From contig NZ_JAMBNS010000004.1 in NCBI RefSeq assembly GCF_023715225.1, positions 62,001 through 126,000 on the forward strand: a DNA stretch of 64,000 nt. The letters are read 5' to 3'. The notes under the pieces were generated by a model that ran no database searches, was not told the origin of the DNA, and was given only the letters and a program-made list of their open reading frames with translations. Positions 27,531 through 35,543 of this stretch are shown here, piece by piece. Source of the stretch: Robertmurraya korlensis (GTDB lineage Bacteria > Bacillota > Bacilli > Bacillales > Cytobacillaceae). Each line of letters opens with the position of its first letter. Within the stretch, counting starts at the first letter, position 1. The position numbers were made by a program, and so were the translations under genes.

Positions 27531-27636
27531 TTCGTATATTCTTAGAAATATGGTCTAAGAGTCTCTACTAGGAACCGTTAATTCCTAACTACGAATGGGT
27601 AGGAGAAGTCTACCCATTTATAGTTAGGAATTTTTT
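27531..27636 (+). ncRNA. Guanine-class purine riboswitch with terminator
   Basis: P1 is TTCGTA (27531-27536) with TACGAA (27590-27595). P2/L2 (27541-27561) has the conserved ATATGG loop. J2/3 contains CTCTAC. P3 is TAGGAA with TTCCTA around CCGTTAA. Position 74 is C (27589), which selects guanine or hypoxanthine. The terminator (27580-27602 with 27610-27632, then six T) uses the 3' side of P3, J3/1 and part of P1, so it competes with the ligand-bound aptamer. Confidence 0.88.
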
Positions 27637-27653
27637 ATATTTTAGGAGGATTT

Positions 27654-28943
27654 ATGGAACGCTTTTTTCAGTTAAAGGAACTAGGAACAAATATAAAAAC
27701 AGAGATTCTCGCAGGTATCACTACCTTCTTAACGATGGTGTATATCATTTTTGTAAACCCTGCAATTCTTTCAGCGGCAGGAGTACCTTTTAACCAAGTG
27801 TTTGTAGCAACAATTGCCTCAGCTGTGATTGGTACGTTAATCATGGCTCTATTTGCAAAGTATCCTATCGCCATTGCCCCAGGGATGGGGATGAATGCAT
27901 ACTTTACAAGTGTAGTAGCAGTACATGGAATTAGCTATCAAGTGGTTTTTGGAGCTGTGTTTTTAGCAGGTGTGTTATTTTTATTATTATCCTTTACGAA
28001 GTTGCGAGAAACATTAATACATTCCATTCCAGCTTCTTTAAAATATGGAATTACATCAGGAATTGGTCTTTTTATTGCTTTTATTGGATTAAAAATGGCG
28101 GGAATTGTCGTTGCAAATCCAGGTAATTTAGTGGCTTTTGGGGATCTTCATCAACCGGTAACGATTTTATCTATCGTTGGATTGTTCGTAACTCTTATTT
28201 TGATTGCACGTAAAGTAAATGGTGCATTGTTTATTGGGATGCTTGTCACAGCTGTGATTGGTTACGTTACAGGTGATTTAAAGTTTGATGGAGTGGTTGC
28301 ACCTCCACCACCAATTGTCTTTTTTGATATTGATATCATAGGTGTTTTTACAAACGGATTGTATACCGTTGTTTTTGCCTTTTTACTTGTTACGATTTTT
28401 GATACAACTGGAACGATGATTGGGGTAGCGGAACAAGCTGGACTGATGAAAAACGGAAATTTGCCAAAGGTAAAATCTGCACTTATGGCAGATGCGGTAG
28501 CAACAACAGTAGGATCAACATTAGGAACAAGTCCATCAAGTGCGTATATTGAGTCATCAACTGGGGTGGCTGCTGGCGGTCGTTCCGGATTAACCTCAAT
28601 GGTAGTGGCCATTCTGTTTTTATTGGCATTATTCTTTTCGCCAATCGTGTCTGCGATTTCATCACTACCTGCGATAACAGCTCCTACCTTAATTATCGTT
28701 GGCTGTTATATGATGGAGGGGTTATCAAAAATCAATTGGAAAATCTTTGATGAAGCTTTTCCTGCGTTTGCCATCATTCTCACGATGCCATTGACAGCGA
28801 GTATTGCGACGGGGATATCCATTGGATTTATTACGTATCCATTAATGAAATTGGTAAGTGGCAAAGGTAAAGAAGTTCATCCGATCTTATATGTTTTTGG
28901 AGTAATCTTTATTTTGCAAATGATTTTCTTTCCATCCCATTAA
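27654..28943 (+). CDS. NCS2/AzgA-type purine permease (PbuG/PbuO-like)
   Basis: A 429-residue transporter with 12-14 TM segments of the AzgA-type NCS2 group. Motifs are TEILAGITTFLTMVYIIFVN, YPIAIAPGMGMNAYF and GTSPSSAYIESSTGVAAGGR. Members import hypoxanthine, guanine or adenine with protons. The guanine-class riboswitch and PurR-like boxes upstream support a purine substrate. AGGAGG lies 6 bases before the ATG. Confidence 0.9.
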   Translation: MERFFQLKELGTNIKTEILAGITTFLTMVYIIFVNPAILSAAGVPFNQVFVATIASAVIGTLIMALFAKYPIAIAPGMGMNAYFTSVVAVHGISYQVVFGAVFLAGVLFLLLSFTKLRETLIHSIPASLKYGITSGIGLFIAFIGLKMAGIVVANPGNLVAFGDLHQPVTILSIVGLFVTLILIARKVNGALFIGMLVTAVIGYVTGDLKFDGVVAPPPPIVFFDIDIIGVFTNGLYTVVFAFLLVTIFDTTGTMIGVAEQAGLMKNGNLPKVKSALMADAVATTVGSTLGTSPSSAYIESSTGVAAGGRSGLTSMVVAILFLLALFFSPIVSAISSLPAITAPTLIIVGCYMMEGLSKINWKIFDEAFPAFAIILTMPLTASIATGISIGFITYPLMKLVSGKGKEVHPILYVFGVIFILQMIFFPSH

Positions 28944-28988
28944 TCGCGTAAATGAGTTGCTTAGGCTACTCATTAGGTGTTTCTAGTG

Positions 28989-29024
28989 AAAAGGACGTTG
29001 AAACGGTTGTTTAACGTCCTTTTT
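28989..29024 (+). terminator. Rho-independent terminator
   Basis: AAAAGGACGTT (28989-28999) pairs with AACGTCCTTTT (29013-29023), then T-run. A smaller hairpin (ATGAGT/ACTCAT) precedes it. Confidence 0.85.
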
Positions 29025-29047
29025 TTAATCGAAAGAAAATACGCTCT

Positions 29048-29194
29048 TTACACATCTGAAGAATCATCATAATCATATCGGAAACCATCTTTTTGTGCTG
29101 AGGTGTTTTGCTCAGTGTCCATTTCGTTTTTATTTTGTAACTCTTGTTCAACATCGGCTGCCGAAGAGTTACGCTTGTTTTCCTTTCCATTCAT
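29048..29194 (-). CDS. Small acidic hydrophilic protein, unknown
   Basis: A 48-residue protein (starts MNGKENKRNSSAADVEQELQ, ends DDSSDV) with GGGAGGT upstream. Low complexity, no TM segment; it resembles the many short, probably spore-related proteins of Bacillus. No family recognised. Confidence 0.55.
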   Translation of the reverse strand: MNGKENKRNSSAADVEQELQNKNEMDTEQNTSAQKDGFRYDYDDSSDV

Positions 29195-29339
29195 CGAATT
29201 TTACCTCCCTTACTCAATGTTTCTTCCCATATTGTTTCTGTAATTCGCACTCTTATTCAGTTTAGGAAACATAAAATCTGTACATTAAAGGTGTTTCTTT
29301 AGGTTAAACTGTGAACAAACACATGAGAGGATAGTGTGT

Positions 29340-29846
29340 ATGCACGTTACTATTGCGATACTAACGATCTTGGCAGCGCTGAGGTGGGGGAAAGGGAAAA
29401 ACTGGAGTGATTATCATCCCAGTATGTTATTTATTTCCACTGGCGGTTTGTTGTATGAATATATCGTTCAAGACAATACATTGTGGAAATTTCATCCTGA
29501 TATTCTCTATGGTCATGAAATGGTTGTCATTATTTATGCAATTAGCACCATGCCTTTAAGTATCTTTTTATTTCTATCCCACTTTCCTGAGAAATGGCTT
29601 CAACGTGTCCTTTACATATTGGTTTGGTCCGGAATTTACATTTTTGTTGAATGGATACTGCACATGTTTGACAGAATTTCGTATCAAAATGGGTGGACGC
29701 TATTCTATTCATTTCTATTTGATCTTGTGATGTTTTCTGTGATTGCTTTACATCACAATAAACCCCTTCATGCATACATTTTATCTGTGTTTATTATTAT
29801 TTTCTTAATTGCACAGTTTGATATCCCATTTAAATTTGCAAAATAG
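29340..29846 (+). CDS. CBO0543-like membrane protein
   Basis: A 168-residue protein with five TM segments. The N-terminal ILAALRWGKGKNWSDYHPSM and LLYEYIVQDNTLWKF, and the later FVEWILHM, are like the CBO0543 family of spore formers (unknown function). It belongs to a different branch from the two paralogues at 5340 and 50292. Start ATG 29340 has GAGAGGA 8 bases upstream; GTG 29334 is too close to it. Confidence 0.65.
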   Translation: MHVTIAILTILAALRWGKGKNWSDYHPSMLFISTGGLLYEYIVQDNTLWKFHPDILYGHEMVVIIYAISTMPLSIFLFLSHFPEKWLQRVLYILVWSGIYIFVEWILHMFDRISYQNGWTLFYSFLFDLVMFSVIALHHNKPLHAYILSVFIIIFLIAQFDIPFKFAK

Positions 29847-29905
29847 CCAGAGTTGTTTGGACGTTCGTTCAATATATCTTTGGCTTTTTATGTTTGCTTA
29901 AATTA

Positions 29906-29934
29906 TTGACTTATCAAAATATCTATTTTATAAT
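29906..29934 (+). promoter_or_regulatory. Sigma-A promoter of the quinone-detoxification operon
   Basis: TTGACT (29906-29911) and TATAAT (29929-29934) with a 17-base spacer. The -10 overlaps the first MhqR-like box. Confidence 0.8.
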
Positions 29935-29996
29935 ATCTTTAAATCGAGATATTTAATTTCAAATCATTTTCAGTGTATTATCTCAGTTTCGAGACA
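29934..29996. promoter_or_regulatory. Two MhqR-like operators
   Basis: TATCTTTAAATCGAGATA (29934-29951) and TATCTCAGTTTCGAGACA (29979-29996) both follow the 18-bp form TATCTC...TCGAGATA known for the MarR-type repressor MhqR. They start at the -10 and extend into the leader, where binding would block transcription. Confidence 0.72.
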
Positions 29997-30067
29997 TAAA
30001 AGTAATATAAGATTTTTTCATTAGGTAAAAATATTAGTAGCAATCTGACCAATAGGAGTGGATAATA

Positions 30068-31015
30068 ATGGTTAAAAATACGATGGGAATACACCATATT
30101 ACAGCAATAGTCGGACATCCTCAAGAAAATGTGGATTTTTACGCAGGTGTTTTAGGGCTTCGATTAGTTAAACAAACGGTGAACTTTGACGACCCGGGAA
30201 CATATCATCTCTATTTTGGAAATGAAGGGGGAAAACCAGGAACCATTATTACCTTTTTTCCGTGGGCAGGTGCTCGTCAGGGGGTAATTGGGGACGGGCA
30301 AGTGGGGGTTACTTCATATGTCGTACCTAAAGGTGCTATTCAGTTTTGGGAAGCAAGATTAGAGAAGTTTAACATCCCTTTTACCAAGCTTGAACGCTTT
30401 GGGGAAAAATATCTAGAGTTTGATGATCCTCATGGTTTACATCTAGAGATAGTTGAAAGAGAAGCAGGAGAATTGAATGGTTGGGAATTTGGAGGAATTA
30501 CACCAGAGTATGCGATAAAAGGATTTGGAGGAGCAACTTTATTATCCACTCAACCGAACAAAACAGCAGACCTATTAGAAAAAGTAATGGGACTTGAAAA
30601 AGTAGGTGAGGAAGGAGATATTGTTCGTTTCCAGTCTACTGCAGACATCGGAAACATCATTGATTTAAAACGAACATCGATTGGGCGTGGGCAAATGGGT
30701 GTAGGTACGGTTCATCATATTGCATGGAGAGCAGCGGATGATGCCGATCAATTGGACTGGAAAAAGCACGTGGAAGCAAATGGGTATGGTGTAACACCTG
30801 TTCAAGATCGAAATTACTTTAACGCAATCTACTTTAGAGAACATGGAGAAATCTTATTTGAAATTGCAACAGATCCTCCTGGATTTGCTCATGATGAGTC
30901 TGTAGAAACAATGGGAGAAAAGCTTATGTTGCCAAGCCAATATGAGACTCATCGTCATCAAATAGAACAAGTTCTGCTTCCGTTTGAAGTAAGAGAGTTA
31001 AGACGAGAGGATTGA
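30068..31015 (+). CDS. Ring-cleaving dioxygenase, MhqA/MhqO type
   Basis: A 315-residue protein of two VOC/glyoxalase-fold modules (about 5-135 and 155-285). The metal-site segments are MGIHHITAIVGHPQENVDFY, TVHHIAWRA and GEILFEIATDPPGF. This matches MhqA/MhqO/LinE-like hydroquinone dioxygenases induced by quinone stress. It is the first of four genes (dioxygenase, flavin reductase, dioxygenase, hydrolase) behind two MhqR-like boxes, and is about 55% similar by eye to the third. Confidence 0.9.
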   Translation: MVKNTMGIHHITAIVGHPQENVDFYAGVLGLRLVKQTVNFDDPGTYHLYFGNEGGKPGTIITFFPWAGARQGVIGDGQVGVTSYVVPKGAIQFWEARLEKFNIPFTKLERFGEKYLEFDDPHGLHLEIVEREAGELNGWEFGGITPEYAIKGFGGATLLSTQPNKTADLLEKVMGLEKVGEEGDIVRFQSTADIGNIIDLKRTSIGRGQMGVGTVHHIAWRAADDADQLDWKKHVEANGYGVTPVQDRNYFNAIYFREHGEILFEIATDPPGFAHDESVETMGEKLMLPSQYETHRHQIEQVLLPFEVRELRRED

Positions 31016-31019
31016 TTAT

Positions 31020-31628
31020 ATGCTTGCCATTGATCCATCAGCGTTGTCCGAAAGAGACAATTACAAGCTGTTAATTGGTAGTATTATCCCAAGACCGATT
31101 GCATTTGTTACCTCAATATCGGAAACGGGAGTGCTAAACGGTGCTCCTTTCAGCTACTTTAACATTGTATCCTCCAATCCTCCTTTGATTTCCTTATCTA
31201 TCCAGAGATCGGGTGGGAAACAAAAGGACACAGCAAGAAACATTTTTCAGACTAGGGAATTTGTTATCCATGTGGTTGATGAAGAAAATGTACAGAAAAT
31301 TAATCTAACTGCAGCAACTCTTCCACCGGATGAAAGTGAAATTGACCTAGCTCAATTAACTCCAGTGAACAGTGTGAAAGTTGCTGTACCAGGAATAAAT
31401 GAGGCGAAAATCCGGTTCGAGTGTAAGTTAGAGCAGTCACTTGAATTAGGTGGAGGAGATATTCCTGGGTGTGATTTAATCATTGGAAAAATTGTTCACT
31501 GTCATATTGATCCAGCCATTTACCACGAGGGGAAGATTGATCCAAGAGGCCTAGGAGCAGTAAGTCGGCTTGCCGGAGATAATTATGCCAAAATAGGTGA
31601 CATTTTTTCGATTGAAAGACCAAAATAA
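31020..31628 (+). CDS. Flavin reductase-like FMN-binding protein (DIM6/NTAB)
   Basis: A 202-residue flavoprotein. It has the family segments LIGSIIPRPIAFVTSISETG, APFSYFNIVSSNPPLISLSI, KDTARNIFQTREFVIHVVDE and CHIDPAIYHEGKIDPRGLG. Such proteins bind FMN and may reduce flavins, quinones or aromatic intermediates. It starts 4 bases after the dioxygenase stop codon; its insertion between the two dioxygenase copies suggests one pathway. Confidence 0.88.
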   Translation: MLAIDPSALSERDNYKLLIGSIIPRPIAFVTSISETGVLNGAPFSYFNIVSSNPPLISLSIQRSGGKQKDTARNIFQTREFVIHVVDEENVQKINLTAATLPPDESEIDLAQLTPVNSVKVAVPGINEAKIRFECKLEQSLELGGGDIPGCDLIIGKIVHCHIDPAIYHEGKIDPRGLGAVSRLAGDNYAKIGDIFSIERPK

Positions 31629-31647
31629 CAAAGCGGGTGGAGAAAAC

Positions 31648-32595
31648 ATGTTAAAAACAGTAGGGATCCATCACATAACAGCCATGGTAAATGACGCTCA
31701 GCGTAATATAGATTTCTACGCAGGAGTGTTAGGTTTAAGACTTGTGAAAAAAACTGTTAATTTTGATCGTCCGGAAGTCTATCACCTCTATTTTGGAAAT
31801 AACTCAGGACAACCTGGAACGGTAATTACTTTTTTTCCTTGGGATTGTCAGCTAAAAGGGAGAATTGGTACCGGACAGGTTGGTGTCACCAGTTATATTG
31901 TGCCGGAGAACTCTTTCTCCTTTTGGGAGGATCGTTTGAAATCGTTTGGAGTTCGTTTTATTAAAACGAACCGATTTAAAGAAACGTATTTAAGCTTTCA
32001 AGATCCGGATGGATTGGAGATTGAATTGGTACAGAGATCAAACGGTCCCCGAAATGAGTGGAATATAGACGGTATAGGGCCAGAGGTGGCCATAAAAGGA
32101 TTTGGAGGCGCCACTCTTTTGTCTGCAAAACCCCATAAGACGTCGGATGTATTAGAAAATATTCTTGGACTTACATGCATGGGACAGGAAGAAAGCTTTT
32201 TAAGGTTTCAGTCAGTGGGAGAACTAGGAAATACAATCGATATTAAATTATCTCCTTCTGTTCGAGGTTTAATGGGGGCAGGAACCGTTCACCATCTTGC
32301 TTGGAGAGCTAGAGATGAAAAGGAACATCAAAAATGGAAAGATTTACTAGTGGAAAAAGAGTATTACCCAACTGACATTCTTGATAGAAATTATTTTCAA
32401 GCGATATATTTTCATGAAGAAGGTGGCATTCTTTTTGAAATAGCCACTGACCCGCCAGGCTTTACCGTAGATGAACCCCAAATCGAACTTGGTCAGAAAT
32501 TAATGTTACCGTCTTGGTTAGAGTCAAAAAGAAAAGAACTAGAAAATACGTTACCACCCGTTGAGGTTACAATGTTGAAAGGAGAAAAACGATGA
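31648..32595 (+). CDS. Ring-cleaving dioxygenase, second MhqA/MhqO-type copy
   Basis: A 315-residue paralogue of the 30068 gene with the same two VOC modules. Metal-site segments are VGIHHITAMVNDAQRNIDFY, TVHHLAWRA and GGILFEIATDPPGF. ATG 31648 follows GTGGAG; the longer reading from 31597 overlaps the previous gene. Its last four bases overlap the start of the hydrolase gene (ATGA). Both copies keep the likely metal-binding residues, so they may divide substrates between them. Confidence 0.9.
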   Translation: MLKTVGIHHITAMVNDAQRNIDFYAGVLGLRLVKKTVNFDRPEVYHLYFGNNSGQPGTVITFFPWDCQLKGRIGTGQVGVTSYIVPENSFSFWEDRLKSFGVRFIKTNRFKETYLSFQDPDGLEIELVQRSNGPRNEWNIDGIGPEVAIKGFGGATLLSAKPHKTSDVLENILGLTCMGQEESFLRFQSVGELGNTIDIKLSPSVRGLMGAGTVHHLAWRARDEKEHQKWKDLLVEKEYYPTDILDRNYFQAIYFHEEGGILFEIATDPPGFTVDEPQIELGQKLMLPSWLESKRKELENTLPPVEVTMLKGEKR

Positions 32596-33194
32596 AACAT
32601 ATTTATCAAAAGGGGAAAGACCCACTAAAACCACTTTTGTTATTGCTTCATGGTACAGGGGGAAATGAATTAGATTTACTACCTATAGCTGGAATGATTG
32701 ACGATTCTGCAGGTGTCTTAAGTGTGAGAGGTAATATTCTAGAGAATGGAATGCCGCGATTTTTTAGACGATTAGCAGAAGGAGTATTTGATATTGAAGA
32801 TTTAATCTTCCGTACAAAAGAATTAAATGATTTTCTCGATGAAGCGGCAGAGAAATATGAATTTGATCGTAACAACATCGTAGCCATAGGGTATTCAAAT
32901 GGTGCGAACATTGCAGCAAGTCTGTTATTTCACTATGCAAATGCCTTGAAGGCTGCCGTGTTACACCATCCAATGGTCCCTCTGAGAGGAATTGAACTTC
33001 CTAACTTGGAAGGAACATCGGTGTTTATCGGTGCAGGGACCAATGATCCTATTTGTTCACCGGAGGAATCAACCGAGCTTCAAAAGCTATTAGAAGGTGC
33101 GAACGCAAAAGTCCAGCTTCATTGGGAGAACCGAGGGCACCAACTTACCGCCGATGAAGTAGAAGCAGCAGCTGAATGGTATCGAAAATTATAA
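32592..33194 (+). CDS. MhqD-like alpha/beta-hydrolase (carboxylesterase)
   Basis: A 200-residue serine hydrolase. The oxyanion region is LLLLHGTGGNELDLLP, the nucleophile serine is in GYSNGANIAASLL, the aspartate is in GTNDPICSPEES, and the histidine is in NRGHQLT. It corresponds to B. subtilis MhqD, co-regulated with dioxygenases by MhqR. It may process ring-fission products (inference). Start overlaps the dioxygenase stop by 4 bases. Confidence 0.9.
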   Translation: MKHIYQKGKDPLKPLLLLLHGTGGNELDLLPIAGMIDDSAGVLSVRGNILENGMPRFFRRLAEGVFDIEDLIFRTKELNDFLDEAAEKYEFDRNNIVAIGYSNGANIAASLLFHYANALKAAVLHHPMVPLRGIELPNLEGTSVFIGAGTNDPICSPEESTELQKLLEGANAKVQLHWENRGHQLTADEVEAAAEWYRKL

Positions 33195-33250
33195 AATACA
33201 AGCGTTATTTTCAGGGTAAACTAACATATCTATCTTTGAGGAGTGAAGAT

Positions 33251-33514
33251 ATGTTTTTGAATGGCTCTATTATTGACGGTATCTTTGATTCTTCTGTAAA
33301 TGAATTTACTTTACAGAGAGTGAAAAACTTTGATACCCAATCCGTTCTTAATGAAACGCAATTAAATAATATTTATCAATACCTAATCGTACATGGGGAT
33401 AATGAGGACGGACAAATCATTACCCTTTATGATCAAATGCCCCTACGTCTTTCAAAAGAGGAAAGTAGCCAATTAATTGGTGATATAGAGAAAGTGATGG
33501 CTATGTATCACTAA
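33251..33514 (+). CDS. Hypothetical 87-residue protein
   Basis: Starts at ATG 33251 with TGAGGAG 8 bases upstream. It is acidic and soluble (starts MFLNGSIIDGIFDSSVNEFT); no motif or family recognised. It follows the hydrolase gene by 56 bases and may be read through from the operon. A strong terminator follows. Confidence 0.6.
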   Translation: MFLNGSIIDGIFDSSVNEFTLQRVKNFDTQSVLNETQLNNIYQYLIVHGDNEDGQIITLYDQMPLRLSKEESSQLIGDIEKVMAMYH

Positions 33515-33555
33515 AGGATACCATTGAGTGGGTAAGTTATGAAAAATTTTAAACA

Positions 33556-33592
33556 AAGACCGCGTACATTTCTTCGGAAATGTTGCGGTCTT
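33556..33592. terminator. Bidirectional terminator with TTCG loop
   Basis: AAGACCGC (33556-33563) pairs with GCGGTCTT (33585-33592) and ACATTTC with GAAATGT around a TTCG tetraloop. Confidence 0.8.
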
Positions 33593-33600
33593 AACTTATT

Positions 33601-34062
33601 TCATAGAAACTTCTTTATATCTAAAATCGTTTGCATATGTAAGCCTTCATGAAAGATCGTGCGAATGAGTACTTGTTCAATCGTATGCATTCCCATCTCA
33701 GTTGGTGTAAATTCTTCTTCTAATCTTTCTTTATACATTTCTTTAATCTTTACAGGTTGTTCTCTTAGTAATTCCTTTAACTCTTGGAAAGAAGGAGTGT
33801 CCTTTTCAAAACTGACTGGACTTGATCCGTATCCAAACCATGATTGAAATTGCTCAGGCACGACGCCTACTTTTTCTTTTGTAAGCGCTTGAATCCATAG
33901 GAACTGATCTAGATAAATATGGCCAAGATTCCAACGAATATTATTCTTAAATCCTTCAGGTATGACTTCCGCTTGTACTTCTGATACATCCTTTAAAACT
34001 CCCAACACCTCACTTCGATAGCTTTCTAATTGAGTGAACAAAACCTCATGACGTGGATTCAT
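33601..34062 (-). CDS. DinB-family protein
   Basis: A 153-residue four-helix DinB-like protein. The histidine-bearing segments IRWNLGHIYLDQFLWIQ and FHEGLHMQTILDIKKFL supply the expected metal ligands. It is only distantly related to the DinB protein at 4712. Likely a thiol transferase or damage-induced protein; substrate unknown. AAGGGGGT precedes the ATG. Confidence 0.82.
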   Translation of the reverse strand: MNPRHEVLFTQLESYRSEVLGVLKDVSEVQAEVIPEGFKNNIRWNLGHIYLDQFLWIQALTKEKVGVVPEQFQSWFGYGSSPVSFEKDTPSFQELKELLREQPVKIKEMYKERLEEEFTPTEMGMHTIEQVLIRTIFHEGLHMQTILDIKKFL

Positions 34063-34269
34063 TTTACATACCCCCTTATTTTGATAGGTAATTATTCGAT
34101 AAAATGGGCAATTATCCTTCCGAAAAAAGAAAGTTGATGGTAGGGATATGCTATAATTGTAATATATTTCATTTTAGTAGATTAGCAATATAATAAATAA
34201 ACGAGAAACACTTTTTCTTTTTGAAGGATTAGGATGTATGCGCCTACAATTTAGTTTGGGAGTGTTTTA

Positions 34270-34755
34270 ATGAGAAAAGATCTGACCGAGGCAATTGAAC
34301 TTAGAAAAGTTGGAGAACTGAAAAAATCGAATCAAATATTATTGAAGTTAGCGGAAGAATACCCTGAGAATCCTGTCATTTCCTACCAATGTGCCTGGAG
34401 TTTTGATGTAATGGGGGAAGAAGCAAAAGCTGTTCCTTATTATGAAACGGCAATTGAAAAAGGATTGTCGGGTGCTGATTTAGAGGAGTCATATATTGGA
34501 TTGGGCAGTACATATCGGACACTCGGAGAATACGAGAAATCAAAGGACATCTTTTTAAAAGGCAGTTCAATATTTCCTAACAGTCAGGCAATGAGAGTGT
34601 TCTATTCGATGACATTGTACAACTTACAAAAACATACAGTTGCAATGGAAAACCTCCTCAAATGTTTAATTGAGACGACAGAAGACAAAGAGATATTACG
34701 TTACAAAAGGGCAATTGGGTTTTATGCAGATAAGCTTGATCAAGTCTGGGAATGA
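34270..34755 (+). CDS. Tetratricopeptide repeat protein
   Basis: A 161-residue soluble TPR protein with about three repeats (for example PVISYQCAWSFDVMGEEAKA and ESYIGLGSTYRTLGEYEKSK). It matches Bacillus cytosolic TPR proteins of unknown role, probably protein-protein interaction. TTTGGGAG lies upstream; a terminator begins at the stop codon. Confidence 0.8.
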   Translation: MRKDLTEAIELRKVGELKKSNQILLKLAEEYPENPVISYQCAWSFDVMGEEAKAVPYYETAIEKGLSGADLEESYIGLGSTYRTLGEYEKSKDIFLKGSSIFPNSQAMRVFYSMTLYNLQKHTVAMENLLKCLIETTEDKEILRYKRAIGFYADKLDQVWE

Positions 34756-34785
34756 AAATAACCTCAAGGGATGAGGTTATTTTCT
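34755..34785. terminator. Bidirectional terminator
   Basis: AAAATAACCTCA (34755-34766) pairs perfectly with TGAGGTTATTTT (34772-34783). Confidence 0.85.
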
Positions 34786-34932
34786 GTTCGCTTGACGTCC
34801 ACTTTTTTTCTGACTTTGTGATTTTGAGTTTCCGATTTGAAAATCATCGCCTAGCTCTACATCATTATGCTTATCCTGCTTTTCAATTTGTTCTCTAGTT
34901 TGATCTTTGTTTTGATTTCCTTGATTAGACAT
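34777..34932 (-). CDS. Small hydrophilic Gln/Lys-rich protein
   Basis: A 51-residue protein (starts MSNQGNQNKDQTREQIEKQD) of low-complexity polar composition, spore-protein-like. The ribosome binding site is weak (GAGTGAGTTGAG region), so the start is uncertain; a longer reading from 34977 has no site at all. Its 3' end overlaps the terminator. Confidence 0.45.
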   Translation of the reverse strand: MSNQGNQNKDQTREQIEKQDKHNDVELGDDFQIGNSKSQSQKKSGRQANRK

Positions 34933-35019
34933 CTTACTCAACTCACTCTCATGTAGTATCGGTAGTAGTATGTGCAAGGTTGGAAGAATTATTAAATGAA
35001 AAATTACGGAGGTAACGCC

Positions 35020-35157
35020 ATGGAAAAGCCAATAAAAAACGAGATTGGTGCCGTATTTATCCCTGTTTGAGACATTGAAAAGTCCGACATTCTACACGGG
35101 TATTATTTTAATATCAAAGATCCAGGCGGAAATATACTTATGATTTGTGAGTGTTAA
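35020..35157 (+). pseudogene. VOC/glyoxalase-family remnant
   Basis: A good ribosome binding site (GGAGGTAA) precedes ATG 35020. The frame reads MEKPIKNEIGAVFIPV, then an in-frame TGA at 35068-35070, then DIEKS joined directly to a C-terminal HGYYFNIKDPGGNILMICEC. The two ends match VOC proteins, but the ~70-residue middle is missing and one codon is a stop. Confidence 0.75.
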
Positions 35158-35268
35158 CGGAGGATAAACAGTGCGAAGTGAAAAAGGAATGATTCAGTAA
35201 TCAAGTATTAGGGCAGATTTCAACTGATAAATTTAATGTGTAAGTCAAGCTAATTTGAGGTGATGGGG

Positions 35269-35403
35269 ATGCATGAAGAAGTGGGAAGATGTAAGAAATG
35301 CGGGAAGACGATTTACTGCTTGGATGGTTTTCTCAATGGGGTAGTGGATACGAATGGTGGGATTGAATGCTTTTCGTGTTCAGAAGAGAAGGAGAGGATG
35401 TAA
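35269..35403 (+). CDS. Small zinc-ribbon protein
   Basis: A 44-residue protein with two CxxC knuckles (CKKCGKTIYC and CFSC), with GAGGTG 6 bases upstream of ATG 35269. It probably binds one zinc ion. No partner or specific family recognised. A wobble-rich terminator (35443-35473) follows. Confidence 0.6.
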   Translation: MHEEVGRCKKCGKTIYCLDGFLNGVVDTNGGIECFSCSEEKERM

Positions 35404-35442
35404 GAAGATCATGATTGCTACGTCTAATATTAACTTTTGAAA

Positions 35443-35473
35443 AACTAGTTCTCGTTAGGAGAGTTGGTTTTTT
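35443..35473 (+). terminator. Rho-independent terminator
   Basis: AACTAGTTCTC (35443-35453) pairs with GAGAGTTGGTT (35459-35469) using three G-U pairs, followed by six T. Confidence 0.65.
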
Positions 35474-35507
35474 CAGTATTTGATTTTACCGATGTTTCTG
35501 TAAAATA

Positions 35508-35535
35508 GAGGTGCTTAGGAAGATCTTAGCACCTC
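35508..35535 (-). terminator. Terminator of the sigma-54 activator gene
   Basis: GAGGTGCT (35508-35515) pairs with AGCACCTC (35528-35535); read on the minus strand it is followed by a T-rich tail. Confidence 0.7.
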
Positions 35536-35543
35536 AAAAGAAA

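Noticed and set aside
29847-30067. Separate small gene in the mhq promoter region
   Set aside because: No convincing ORF; the region is explained by the promoter and the two MhqR-like boxes.
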